DNA from: Halisarca cf. caerulea
Taxonomy: Eukaryota; Porifera; Demospongiae; Chondrillida; Halisarcidae
Assembly (NCBI GenBank): GCA_963170055.1
Contig: CAUJGJ010000444.1
Location: forward strand, 7,927,618-7,991,617
Direction: 5' to 3'
Length of the DNA: 64,000 nt
Below the pieces are notes generated by a model. That model was not told the origin of the DNA, made no database searches, and worked only from the letters and a program-made list of their open reading frames with translations. The first letter of the stretch is position 1. Each line of letters opens with the position of its first letter. Below, piece after piece: positions 1 to 8,934 of the stretch. Both the position numbers and the translations under genes were made by a program.

Positions 1-80
1 AGTGCAAACTTTTTTTCTTAAATTTACAGATAATGCAAAATTCATGCAACATTGATTGTCTTGTACATGCATTTCTTCCA

Positions 81-801
81 CAAGTGGGACATGTCCAGAT
101 TTGTTATGAAAGAGCTCCCCAGTTTGTATAGGGATAAAATATTATGTTTTGGTGCCTATCAATATTAATTACGCAGGTATCTTGTGATTTGGGCTGATAT
201 TTGGGTGCATACATAAGCCAAATCCATGTTTAGTGACGTTAACTGTTGTTACTGCTGGTTTGTCACACACTCGTGTGTGATCCAGTTCTATGTTCTTCAG
301 AATTTTAGCTATCTTCTGGGTGCAATGTACAGAATCACCGAGGAAAGGTTTCTCCACTTTGTATTTGGAGTTCACTGCGCAACTCAACTTTTCCATGCAT
401 GGGAAATTGTGTTTCTCCTCATGTCCGAAGTTATGGGCGTTGGAAATTTTGCTGGTAAGCCAAGTTTGCCATTACTCAGGTTTGTAAGGAGCTGTTAGAT
501 CCCGTGCCTGGAGATTATAGTAAATCTTCTGGTATAGTGTTATACCAGCTTACTTATCCTGGGGTGTTCCTGTGCTTTGCACCCAACCAATTTCGGTCTC
601 AAGTAAGGGTCAGGAAACAGGTTGTATTTCACCAATAAAGGGCAGAGACCCTTCAAAACAGTTATTATCAAAACATTCGAGTTTTGTTATCTTAGAAAAG
701 TATTTAGTGATCCTTCTTACAGCCACACAGGTTGAGAACAAACCTTTGAGAAATTGACGCAAAGTTCACACCTATCAATTAGTGAGGACATGTCCCACAT
801 G
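81..801 (+). mobile_element. Family B MITE-like element, copy B1
   Basis: The left end reads CAAGTGGGACATGTCC and the right end is its inverted partner GGACATGTCCCACATG, about 720 bases apart. The interior aligns by eye with the copies at 42814, 46458 and 56498: the segments after the TIR (gttatgaaagagc), the stretch around the TTAGTGACGTT motif and the central GTCCGAAGTTATGGGCG correspond. No coding capacity is seen. Short ORFs inside it are not conserved among copies. Confidence 0.75.
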
Positions 802-828
802 CATCAGGAACAAGAACCACCATGTTTC

Positions 829-870
829 ACTCTCTCTCTCTCTCTTTCTCTACACATATATATATATATA
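829..870. repeat. (CT)n and (TA)n microsatellite
   Basis: A CT-rich tract runs into a TA tract that ends exactly at the TA target duplication of the next element. Confidence 0.9.
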
Positions 871-1556
871 CACTGCCCTCCAAAAGAAAGTTAACAGTGA
901 TGTATGATAGTAAATGGTGGCTACCACAAGCGCAATAAAAAGGACTGATATATCATCGTCATATAAAATCTTAGTCAATAATAATTACCAACTGTGCCTG
1001 AAATGCTAAGGAATATCGTGAAATTGTCAAAAAGGAGTTTTCTCTTCCTTAACAGTTATTATATTTGAATACGGTTTAAGCATGCTGTTGATAAGATCAT
1101 TGCAAATTGCGTATTTCGAGCCTCACAAAGAAACAAACCGCTGCCACAGGTCATTGAAGGTTGTAGGACGATCATCTTGACTCATGTGTGCCAAGACATC
1201 CCAATATACTTTATAGGATGAAGATCTGCAATTTTTGGCCTCCTCTTACAACAGATTTGATTTGTCGTTATCGCTGACCTTATGTTCGAATGTGTTAAAG
1301 TTTTACATAGTGGAGTGAAAAAAGGTAGGTAACATTATTTCGGCATTGGATCTGACCATTTGCGTAAGTAAAGGTAATTAATTGGTTCTCTAAAAGACTC
1401 AGATAAGCAATGTGGTTCATTGTCATCTGCACCCCACATTTGTCCTCCTAATCTCTTAAGAGCTATAAACCTGTCCCAGAACCGAACAGAGCACCCTATG
1501 CACCCTTGCATTCACAAAACCCCTATTAAAATGGGGTTTTGGGAATGCAAGAAGGC

Positions 1557-2775
1557 CGCAGGTGTGACATGTGCACATGTGCACTGTTATCAAAATGGCC
1601 ACCCTAAAGTCGGCTGAAATCAGCCCCCACTTTTCTTGCGTTTAGTGTATTGATGGTATACAAAAAGAATGCAAAACATCGATATGACTATTAATTTTAA
1701 TGCTGCAACAGTTCACTTAACTTTGTTGTTAATACTTCGCAAAGCCGAAAAAACAACCACAGATTCAGACCTTAACAAGTAATTCGAGTTAAAAACTCGT
1801 GGGGGCTGCTGCCCCCACGCACTCGAATCACTTGCAAAGCATTGGAGTGTAAATGCACAGCTGAACATTCATTGAACATACTGTTTATTGTAACTGGACG
1901 ATTGTTTTGAAAACAATTGCCATATTTGGCAATTGTTTTCAAAACAATTCCTATAACTCATCCTGTATAAATTCATACTTCTCTATTACTATTATATAAA
2001 TTCTTTATTATAAGACTTTTCTTCAAATCCATATTATATATATATATATATATATCGGACGAGCGTTACACACTGGAAGTCCAAATGAAAACAATATAGG
2101 GGCTGCCTATGGCAGCCCCTAAAAATAACTTTAGCGCAAAACCCGGTCATGTAAACTATCGTTTAGAACAGCCATACTTTGTCAAGACCTTTCTAACATC
2201 AATATCTAAATTTTCACCGTGGTCGAACTTACCATTCTCTTTCGTTCCTGAGATGTGCATCAAAATGTTGTTTTTGACACAGAGTAAAACCACAAACTTG
2301 TGCACATGTCGGGAATGGAGCATGCTATCAAAATCGACAGCGGTGAAAATTTAGTTTTACCTGTTGTGATCCAACTCCCGCGACATGGCTTCTCTACACA
2401 ACCGTTTAGATGACCGGGTTTTTGAAAGAAATTCACTCGTTGCAAAAGTCTCTCTCTCGCCGTTTGTCACAAGGCGGTCACGCGATATGATGACGTCACC
2501 AAGCAATGGTAACGATCGGTGACATTGATATTTCTTCTAGCACGAACGAATAACTATTAGAACGTTTTGAAAACACGAAATGTGCAGACTATTGCGATAT
2601 TCGATACAATTCACTTCGGTTTAAGAAAGGGAAGGCCTATATTTCAAGCCGACTTCATAAACATTCACGTGACTAACGTACGTACATTAGTAAAACGTGT
2701 AAATCTTGAATCAAATTCCTTTGTAAACCACACAACGCCCCTCTGTTTACAGAATATGCACATGTTATACCTGCG
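1557..2775 (+). mobile_element. Family D element, copy D1
   Basis: The ends are CGCAGGTGTGACATGTGC and the inverse of CGCAGGTATAACATGTGC. The dinucleotide GC is duplicated at both sides (1555-1556, 2776-2777). The interior has inverted arms AAATTTTCACCG (about 2209) and CGGTGAAAATTT (about 2340) around a core containing TTCGTTCCTGAGATGTGC. Without the nested A1 it is about 870 bases, the same as copy D2 at 28550. No coding sequence is recognised. Confidence 0.85.
1775..2119 (+). mobile_element. Family A hairpin-ended element, copy A1
   Basis: The element starts ACAAGTAATTCGAG, runs through a GC-rich palindrome (core GGGGGCTGCTGCCCCC, 1800-1816), a central inverted repeat around ATTGCCATATTTGGCAAT, a (TA)n tract and then a 21-base terminal palindrome ending GGCAGCCCC. 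The uninterrupted homologous site exists in element D2 near 29208 (minus strand) and shows that the insertion duplicated TA (1773-1774 and 2120-2121). There are no matching terminal inverted repeats and no ORF. Confidence 0.85.
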
Positions 2776-3092
2776 GCTTAAACGTAGCACTAATGTTGCA
2801 GACCATCTAGCTACCTGTGAAAATTCACGCAAATTTACGAAGATGGTACCTGCATTTGTGCAACATCTTTGTGTTGGAGCACTTGAGATTTGGACAACTT
2901 TGGCATTTGAAAACTATACAAACTAACTCACTAGCAACAGAAATGAAAGATATGCTATTGAAGACAGTATACATTAGTATCTCTTCTGAAATTTAGATTC
3001 TCAAATACAGTTTTGAGTAGCTTTTCAAGCATACATCGTCGCCACCGTTTTTTTACATGACATCACTGCTTACTTTCTTTTGGTGGGCAGTG

Positions 3093-3473
3093 TATATTAT
3101 ACACATATATGCACTTACTTCTGAGCCAGCTCTACCATGATAAATTCTTCTAGATGGCAAAAACAAAATTTTGGACATTGCATACTTCTTGTCCCTGAGG
3201 ATGTTGATATATGTTCATACATACATATAAACATACATGTGTGTGTATCTATGTGTATATATATATATACTTCGTTGCTGCAGTGACCACACAGTTTTTT
3301 CTTTATAAACAAACAGTAAGAAGCCATGTGTACATCCTATTTGAGCTAGAGCCTGGATTCTAACTAAATCAGGAGGCCCAAGCACATATAAACTTCACCA
3401 TATTTGGTCAGGTTCAACTATATTCACAAGTTCTAACAATAATAACCAATATCTGCAGTAATATAACCTTTTA
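3093..3473. other. Unassigned AT-rich stretch
   Basis: It contains short TA and CATA microsatellite runs and no supported gene or element end. Confidence 0.5.
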
Positions 3474-4752
3474 ACGCCTGCGTTTTTGGGCAGCCAGAAG
3501 GTGGCCCTATATTGTTTTTACTTTCACCGGAAGTGTCCGGAACGTCCGGAACGATGTCTATATACATATGTCAACAACATGGCGGATGCAAAGTCGGTAC
3601 GTAATCTTTCAGCTATATTTCGGTAAAATTCATTCGTTGGCTTCTGATTTTATCAGCGAAGAGTCTTTTCGACCAGAAGAGTTCTTTAAAGTAGTATTTT
3701 AGTCAATAAGGACGATTTCCAAGCGATTCGAGTTTCCAGGGCCATAGGCGGCCCACGAGTTATTTAAACTCGAATCGCTTGTTTGTCATCATTAGACCCT
3801 CAACGCCCGTAAGCCACTATAGTGGAGCAGAGTTTTAGGGAGTGTTTTTTTACTTGATTTGTACATTTTTTGTACAAGAAAAACAGTCAGGTGTTTAACC
3901 AGAAGCATCTTTGATTAGATCTAAGTCTCCAAATATTCGAATGAAGCAAATTAAGACGAATTCAGCAACGAATTGCTGGTCCCGTCTATATTCATTGTGA
4001 TAACGTTAAATTTCATCACATATACCCTAAAATCTAGCCAATTTGTACCCATTCAAGATTCAAGCATGCTCAAGTAAGTAATATAAGTCACTTATAGGAT
4101 TAAACATGTCTAAAATATAGACGCAGTGACGTTTTAACAAGAAAGATAACTACACATGGGGCTCTAAACGACCATACAATGCGTCACAACACAAATTGGT
4201 AACCAATGACAACTAAACAGAAGTCAGAAGAAGCATGCCAGTAGCCTTTCTGATCAAATCACAAGCCAGTTTGGTAAATGTTTTCTCACAAATGAAGTTA
4301 CGAAGCTCAGACAGTGCGAAAATGTCGACAAAGAAGATAAAGGCGATTTTCTTGCATCGATTGCCCAAATTTCGCAATGATATCTTCTGTTTTCTCTATG
4401 TATGCTTTAGAGAAACTAGAAGTAGTCATCCTGCATCTGAAAATGTGGATTACTCCATTCCATCGAACAACGGTAGACATTTTGATATTGCACAACTCAG
4501 TAAAACATTGTAAACTAATCAGTATACTAGCGTTTCACTGTATATAAGCATGTTAGATGCCAATTTTCTACTGCTCTTCTATATATTAAGAATGCTTGCT
4601 ATAAGTATAAATAAATTTTGCATGTTAGTATACTGATACTCTAGGCTATCTTTCGGCATGAAATTTTCTCAGATCGCGCAGTGTTCGCGTATCAAGGGTC
4701 TCAAGGGGGGAGGCCTTGTAAAGCCACTAAAGTGGCATACGGGCATTAAGGG
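3474..4752 (+). mobile_element. Family G (piggyBac-like) element G2
   Basis: The element proper runs from about TTAGACCCTCAACGCCCG (3793) to CGGGCATTAAGGGGATAA (4752), with subterminal palindromes CCACTATAGTGG and CCACTAAAGTGG near both ends. The preceding segment from TTAACGCCTGCG at about 3477 also occurs next to copy G3, so the true left boundary may be there. An A' element is nested at 3488-3781. Interior sequence matches G3 in inverse orientation (for example 4225-4260 against 30450-30495). No transposase is seen. Confidence 0.6.
3488..3781 (-). mobile_element. Family A' element, copy A'4, nested in G2
   Basis: In the forward direction the copy begins GGGCAGCCAGAAGGTGGCCC and ends with the hairpin AAACTCGAATCGCTTG. 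It contains the paired CCGGAAGTGTCCGGAACG motifs and a very short TATATA tract. The empty version of this site next to G3 (30925-30945, minus strand) has a run of six T, whereas the two flanks here have eight in total, consistent with a 2-base TT duplication. Confidence 0.7.
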
Positions 4753-4898
4753 GATAAACAATGGAGATCAACACCCTGCATGAGAATCTCTTGTCAGAAC
4801 TATGCGCTTAGGCGCAGAGTGTACAGTAGTTAGACAATTATGTTTTGCTGTCTATGGCTTATATACATGTAGTCCTCCAACAGTGTTTCACTAACTGA

Positions 4899-4924
4899 CT
4901 ATATATATATATATATATAGTCAG

Positions 4925-4994
<70 letters not shown>

Positions 4995-5080
4995 AGTTAG
5001 TTTGATTTAATTGTTCACTAACTGAAAAAATGAAAAATTAAAAAAATAAAAAAATAAAAAAAATTAAAAAAAAATATATA
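4899..5080. repeat. (TA)n microsatellite and A-rich tract
   Basis: Long TA runs are interrupted by TATAGTCAGTTA in both orientations, making the tract itself palindromic. It is followed by an A-rich tract up to the TA flank of element N. Confidence 0.9.
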
Positions 5081-5332
5081 TACAGTGCCACTCACTTAAT
5101 AGGCCGCAATTGGTTGGGGTGATTTTTGGCCAATTAACCATTTTGGCCTAATACCATATAGCGGGTAATTTTCGTGGGTCAAAATTTCCGTGGATCATGA
5201 AATTTTAACTTATTCGTGGTCTAAAATTCGTGGTTGGCGGTCGTGTGTTAGATAATTTTATTCATTATGATACCAATTAAATATTAAAACGTAACATAAA
5301 ATGCCTCTCTTGTTTCCACGTGGTCCAAGAAA

Positions 5333-5947
5333 ATGGCCAGATCTAGCTTCTTCGAAGTTGAAGCCATGATACGAGGCTACCATGAATACAAAGCCATTTG
5401 GGAAGCTGACGTCGGCAAAACACTTCAATGCCAAAGGCAAACGGGTAACCCTCATGACGCTTATGCAGTTGCCGTCTTAGAATCTGGAGTTGTGGTCGGG
5501 CACGTTCCTAAGAAAATCTCTTGCGTTTGTTCTTTGTTTCTGCGACGCAGAGGAGCTATATCCTGCACAGTTACTGGAGATAGGCGTTACTTGGCCGATC
5601 TAGAGCAGGGAGGACTTGAAGTGCCGTGTATTTTGAAGTTCAAAGTCGACGACGGTGAGAGTCTACAGATTCTGCTTTATAAAACCCACAAGTTGGTTCG
5701 TTCTGCTTTGTTTAAAGACAACATACCATCTGTCAACTCTCTAAAGCCTGAGCCACACCACAATGAAGAAAGCAAATCTTCATCAAATCGAAGTGAAGAC
5801 TTGGCTGAGAGATATACTGAAGGGAGAGAAGCTATCAGATGTACCGATAAATATCGCTCAACGCTTACTGAAGACTCAATTTCCCCACTTTGGTGGATTA
5901 CAGTCAACTCTGTATCAACAGAAACACCGAGATGCGTTGGCGCCTAA
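5333..5947 (+). CDS. HIRAN-domain protein encoded by the pogo-type element
   Basis: Residues 1-120 read as a HIRAN-like domain: an initial G-Y-H-x-Y-x-x-x-W segment, then VGKTLQCQRQTGNPHDAYAV and VGHVPKKIS, matching the family pattern of a conserved N-x-x-D-x-x-A-V and a G-H/Y-V/L-P step. HIRAN domains are known from DNA-repair helicases such as HLTF/Rad5, where they bind single-stranded 3' DNA ends; here the domain has no helicase attached. From about residue 145 the frame loses resemblance to anything and overlaps the better-looking protease frame 1 base away, so the true product may continue into the Ulp1 domain through a small intron, a programmed shift or a +1 frameshift mutation near 5765-5800. 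The start at 5333 is the first Met and precedes the domain. Confidence 0.75.
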   Translation: MARSSFFEVEAMIRGYHEYKAIWEADVGKTLQCQRQTGNPHDAYAVAVLESGVVVGHVPKKISCVCSLFLRRRGAISCTVTGDRRYLADLEQGGLEVPCILKFKVDDGESLQILLYKTHKLVRSALFKDNIPSVNSLKPEPHHNEESKSSSNRSEDLAERYTEGREAIRCTDKYRSTLTEDSISPLWWITVNSVSTETPRCVGA

Positions 5948-6314
5948 AAGTGAAACTTTGACAGCAAGGGATCAACTGCAAATCATTCACTGTCGTGACG
6001 ATCATTGGATAGCAGCATCTACTGTTGGTTGCAAGGATTCTGTGAACATTTATGATTCTGTTTACACTTCTGTGGATGATGCAACTGAAGCACTTGTGCC
6101 ATATCTGTTTCATACTGAAGCAATTAATGTGAAGCATTTGCAGAGGCAAGTAGGTGGAACAGACTGTGGGCTATTTGCAATAGCTGTGATTACTGCTATT
6201 GCCCATGGTTTGGATCCATCCAAGTTAAAGTTCAAACAAGAACAAATGAGGGACCATCTGTTGTCATGTTACGAACATAAACAACTGACATTATTTCCTT
6301 ACATTGAATCATGA
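5763..6314 (+). CDS. Ulp1-like (C48) cysteine protease encoded by the pogo-type element
   Basis: The 183-residue frame carries the C48 signature in order: H in DDHWIAAS (about residue 80), D in NIYDSVY (about 97), Q in the LQRQVGG stretch and the nucleophile C in GTDCGLFAIA (about 137). Family members cleave SUMO or related ubiquitin-like modifiers; transposon-encoded versions are known in several eukaryotic element groups, but their role is not established. The N-terminal part (WLRDILKGEKL to FPHFGGLQSTLYQ) resembles the usual upstream region of transposon-borne Ulp1 domains and overlaps the end of the HIRAN frame, so HIRAN and protease are probably one protein in the active element. The stop is 73 bases from the transposase stop on the other strand. 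Confidence 0.85.
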   Translation: MKKANLHQIEVKTWLRDILKGEKLSDVPINIAQRLLKTQFPHFGGLQSTLYQQKHRDALAPKSETLTARDQLQIIHCRDDHWIAASTVGCKDSVNIYDSVYTSVDDATEALVPYLFHTEAINVKHLQRQVGGTDCGLFAIAVITAIAHGLDPSKLKFKQEQMRDHLLSCYEHKQLTLFPYIES

Positions 6315-6387
6315 CGTATACATGACATTGTACAAACAGTAACTGTAATACTATTATTATGTATGATGATGTTAATACTGTTAGAAA

Positions 6388-7824
6388 TCATTGAATAAGG
6401 TATTCAGCTGTAATACCAGCACCTTTAAAACCATTCTTGATGATCTCGGGGTGGGCTTTCAGATAGTCAGATAGCTGAACGAACCACTTTGCCGAAAGAG
6501 GCTTCACGATACTCAGTCTCAAATCAACTGGGTTCTTAACATTGCTAATCACTTGTTGCTGAATCTGTTCTGCATACCACCTTTGGAACTGGTCGCGCAT
6601 AAAGTTCTTTGCTGCTTTATTGACGCTAACGTCAAGGGGCTGCAGTCGGTCTGTGCAATTTGCTGGAACAATCACCATGTCTATGTTGTTATCATCCAAC
6701 AGCTTAAATACGGCAGGAGTACACTGCCCTTTGAATGAGTCATATATCACCAATGCTCGATGGTCACTGCCTAGTGCTAGTTCTTCTCTTTTTTTGGCGA
6801 CATATGGAACAAGTATTTTGCGAATGTAATCTATCGTGGTGTTCTCGTTCGACCAGTGGTTAGGGGAATGTGTTACATCCCAGTCCATAGGAAAATCAAA
6901 GGTGGGGTGGCACTTGTCCGTTTTCCCCTGATACACCAATTGTACTGGCAAAAAGGCACCGGTGAGGGAACAACCAAACACAGCAGTGACCTGTCTTTTA
7001 TCGTCAATTCCACAAATTTCTACTCGCTTGGAGCCCTCCTTGGCCATTGTCCAGGATGAAACTGGCACATAATGCATGGCTGTTTGGTCCCAATTGATGA
7101 TTAAGTCAAATGGTATACATTCCAGGCTAACAATAGCTTTTATATCCAATAGAAACTGTTCCTTTTTCTCTTCAAAGTCTTCAACCGAGACTTTTGCTTT
7201 GGTACCAGCTCTACGCTTGACGAATCCCATTCGATGGAGCAGACTTTTTGCCCAGTTTTTGGTGATCAAAATGTGCCCTCCATTAACAGTAAGCATGTTG
7301 CTATCTGTACTCCTCACTATTCCTTCAGCACAGGCCATAGCAATTGCTGTATTCACAACAGCACCACTCTCCCTGAAGCTAGTTAAGTAAGCTTGCACTT
7401 GTTTGTCAAGCTCTTCACCAAGAAGTAGTGGGCGTCCTTTCTTCTTTTGTGGAAGCACAGTGACGCTAGTGTCACCATCACACTCCTTACTTGCCGCTCT
7501 CTTCCTCAATTCCAATCTGTACGTGTTCCTCCAGTCCCTCACGGTATTCTCCTTCAAATTCGGGTAATCTTTCTTGAAGTGCCTGACTGCAGCTACGACA
7601 CCATGTTCTGAGGCTCTTTTCCCAATCATTGCCTTTTGCTCCGGAGTGAACTTGGCGTACTCGCCCCTTGGCTTCTTGGTGTTGCTTGGCCCGTCCGCTA
7701 TCAGAATGCGGTCAACTTCCTTGTTGGCACTAGCAATCGAAGACGATGGTACTGAACACGCCAAAGGTCCAGTGGGATCGGGTAAACTGGCGTTTCCTTT
7801 CTTGAAATACTTGAACAAAGACAT
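6388..7824 (-). CDS. Pogo-type DDE transposase
   Basis: I start at the Met of MSLFKYFKKGN (7824) rather than at the Met 17 codons upstream, because the upstream residues look like untranslated sequence. An N-terminal helix-turn-helix lies around TPEQKAMIGKRASEHG (residues 55-110), followed by a basic stretch KKKGRP and a CENP-B-type HTH region to about residue 220. The DDE_1 catalytic domain shows D in IINWDQTAMHY, D in LVIYDSFKGQ and D in NCTDRLQPLDVSVNK. Length (about 480 residues) fits pogo/Tigger transposases. The frame is uninterrupted. It cuts and pastes the surrounding element at TA sites, inferred from the TA flanks. It is convergent with the HIRAN/Ulp1 unit. Confidence 0.92.
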   Translation of the reverse strand: MSLFKYFKKGNASLPDPTGPLACSVPSSSIASANKEVDRILIADGPSNTKKPRGEYAKFTPEQKAMIGKRASEHGVVAAVRHFKKDYPNLKENTVRDWRNTYRLELRKRAASKECDGDTSVTVLPQKKKGRPLLLGEELDKQVQAYLTSFRESGAVVNTAIAMACAEGIVRSTDSNMLTVNGGHILITKNWAKSLLHRMGFVKRRAGTKAKVSVEDFEEKKEQFLLDIKAIVSLECIPFDLIINWDQTAMHYVPVSSWTMAKEGSKRVEICGIDDKRQVTAVFGCSLTGAFLPVQLVYQGKTDKCHPTFDFPMDWDVTHSPNHWSNENTTIDYIRKILVPYVAKKREELALGSDHRALVIYDSFKGQCTPAVFKLLDDNNIDMVIVPANCTDRLQPLDVSVNKAAKNFMRDQFQRWYAEQIQQQVISNVKNPVDLRLSIVKPLSAKWFVQLSDYLKAHPEIIKNGFKGAGITAEYLIQ

Positions 7825-8934
7825 TCTATTCCTTGCTCTTACCACGTAACGCACAAAGAGCCAGACAAAGAGCATGCAACGTACATGCGTGGGCGGGTTT
7901 CTTTGTTCTGTATATACGCGTTATATGCATACCAGATTATACTAAAACTTTCGTGTGTAAATATTTCGTGGGTCCCTTCCCTACCACGAAAACCATGAAT
8001 ATTTTGCCCCTCGAAAATTACCCGCTATATGGTAGCCATTTAACTCCGTAATGCATTCATACAGTTCATTTGATTGTTCTACATTACACATTGCATTATA
8101 TGGGAACATTTTATGTTATAATCAACACAGGAATGTACAAATACACTGCATTATCTCAGTTTAAAAATGAACATATGGTACACATAGACTGTACAAAGTT
8201 GCAAGCCTCTGAAAAGTCTTTCCTTTCTGTCCTGTCCACTATGATAGTATTGGTGATGATGGCCTTCTTCACTTGCAATGTTGAAATCACTCATGCTTCT
8301 ACAATGGCAAACTTGACTTCAGCTGATGGGCTTCAAGGGAGCTCCAAACAGTTTTCTTTGTCAAAAACATTACCTATTACTAGCTTAGAAATCTTAACTG
8401 AGGTCCAACTTGTTTTAAAAAGTATTCACGATCGAAGAAGTATTCACAATCGAATCCCTTGTTACCCACAGTTAGGTCATTGACAAACACTTTTTAGCGC
8501 CACAGTTCAAGTCTTGCTTTGTTCAAAAAGTCCACCTTTAGCCTCTTGCGCCAAGAAACACTTTCAAAGAATCCTCTAAACTCCAAACGTGGACTTGGCC
8601 TATTAAGTGTAACCTATCACGTACTAAATGTGTATTTGGCACACAAAAAACATGGCTGATGGCGGATTCGGCGGTTGGCCTAATATATGCATACTTCTGC
8701 CATACTAATGAAATCGCACCAGGAAATTGTGGCATATTAAACGGTTTGGCGGTTGGCGGTATAATAAGCGGGTGACACTGTATATATGTCAGGGTTTCAT
8801 TTAGGGGGGGGGAGAAAAGTAAAATTTTCTAGTTAGGGATCATTGTGACTTAATGTCACATTGCTTGTCAATTTGGATGTTCAAGGAGGCCTGAACCAAA
8901 CTATTACAAATCAGTTGAAACATCAAAAGTAATA

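Larger units (their letters stand above)
871..3092. mobile_element. TA-inserting TIR element M1, hosting nested insertions
   Basis: The left end starts CACTGCCCTCCAAAAG and the right end is the inverted CTTTTGGTGGGCAGTG; the match extends over about 30 bases with a few mismatches. TA flanks both ends (869-870 and 3093-3094), as expected for Tc1/mariner-pogo type insertion. About 1 kb belongs to the element itself; the rest is the nested D1 element (1557-2775), which carries A1 (1775-2119). No transposase frame is visible, so it is probably non-autonomous. Confidence 0.75.
5154..8032. mobile_element. Autonomous pogo-type DNA transposon with HIRAN and Ulp1 genes
   Basis: The TIRs begin CCATATAGCGGGTAATTT at 5154 and run inverted to 8032; 21 bases match without a mismatch. 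TA is duplicated at 5152-5153 and 8033-8034. Inside are a HIRAN-domain ORF and a Ulp1-like protease ORF on the plus strand and a full pogo transposase on the minus strand, convergent and 73 bases apart at their stops. Subterminal CGTGG-type repeats occur near both ends and may be transposase-binding or promoter sequences. The intact transposase, preserved TSD and perfect TIRs suggest relatively recent activity. Confidence 0.9.
5083..8780. mobile_element. Outer TA-inserting element N, host of the pogo element
   Basis: The left end begins CAGTGCCACTCACTTAAT and the right end, inverted, begins CAGTGTCACCCGCTTATT; the similarity continues for roughly 28 bases. TA flanks both ends (5081-5082, 8781-8782). 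Only about 70 bases on the left and 750 on the right belong to this element, the remainder being the pogo-type insertion at 5154-8032. The right part holds no recognisable coding sequence, so it looks like a non-autonomous relative of Tigger/pogo elements. Confidence 0.75.

Noticed and set aside
2109..2926. ORFs in family D elements (2109-2354, 2567-2926 and partners at 28522, 28970)
   Set aside because: They recur because the element recurs, read in arbitrary frames with stops in other copies, and match no protein family.
5677..7390. Antisense ORFs opposite the protease and transposase genes
   Set aside because: They overlap well-supported coding sequence and show no domain.
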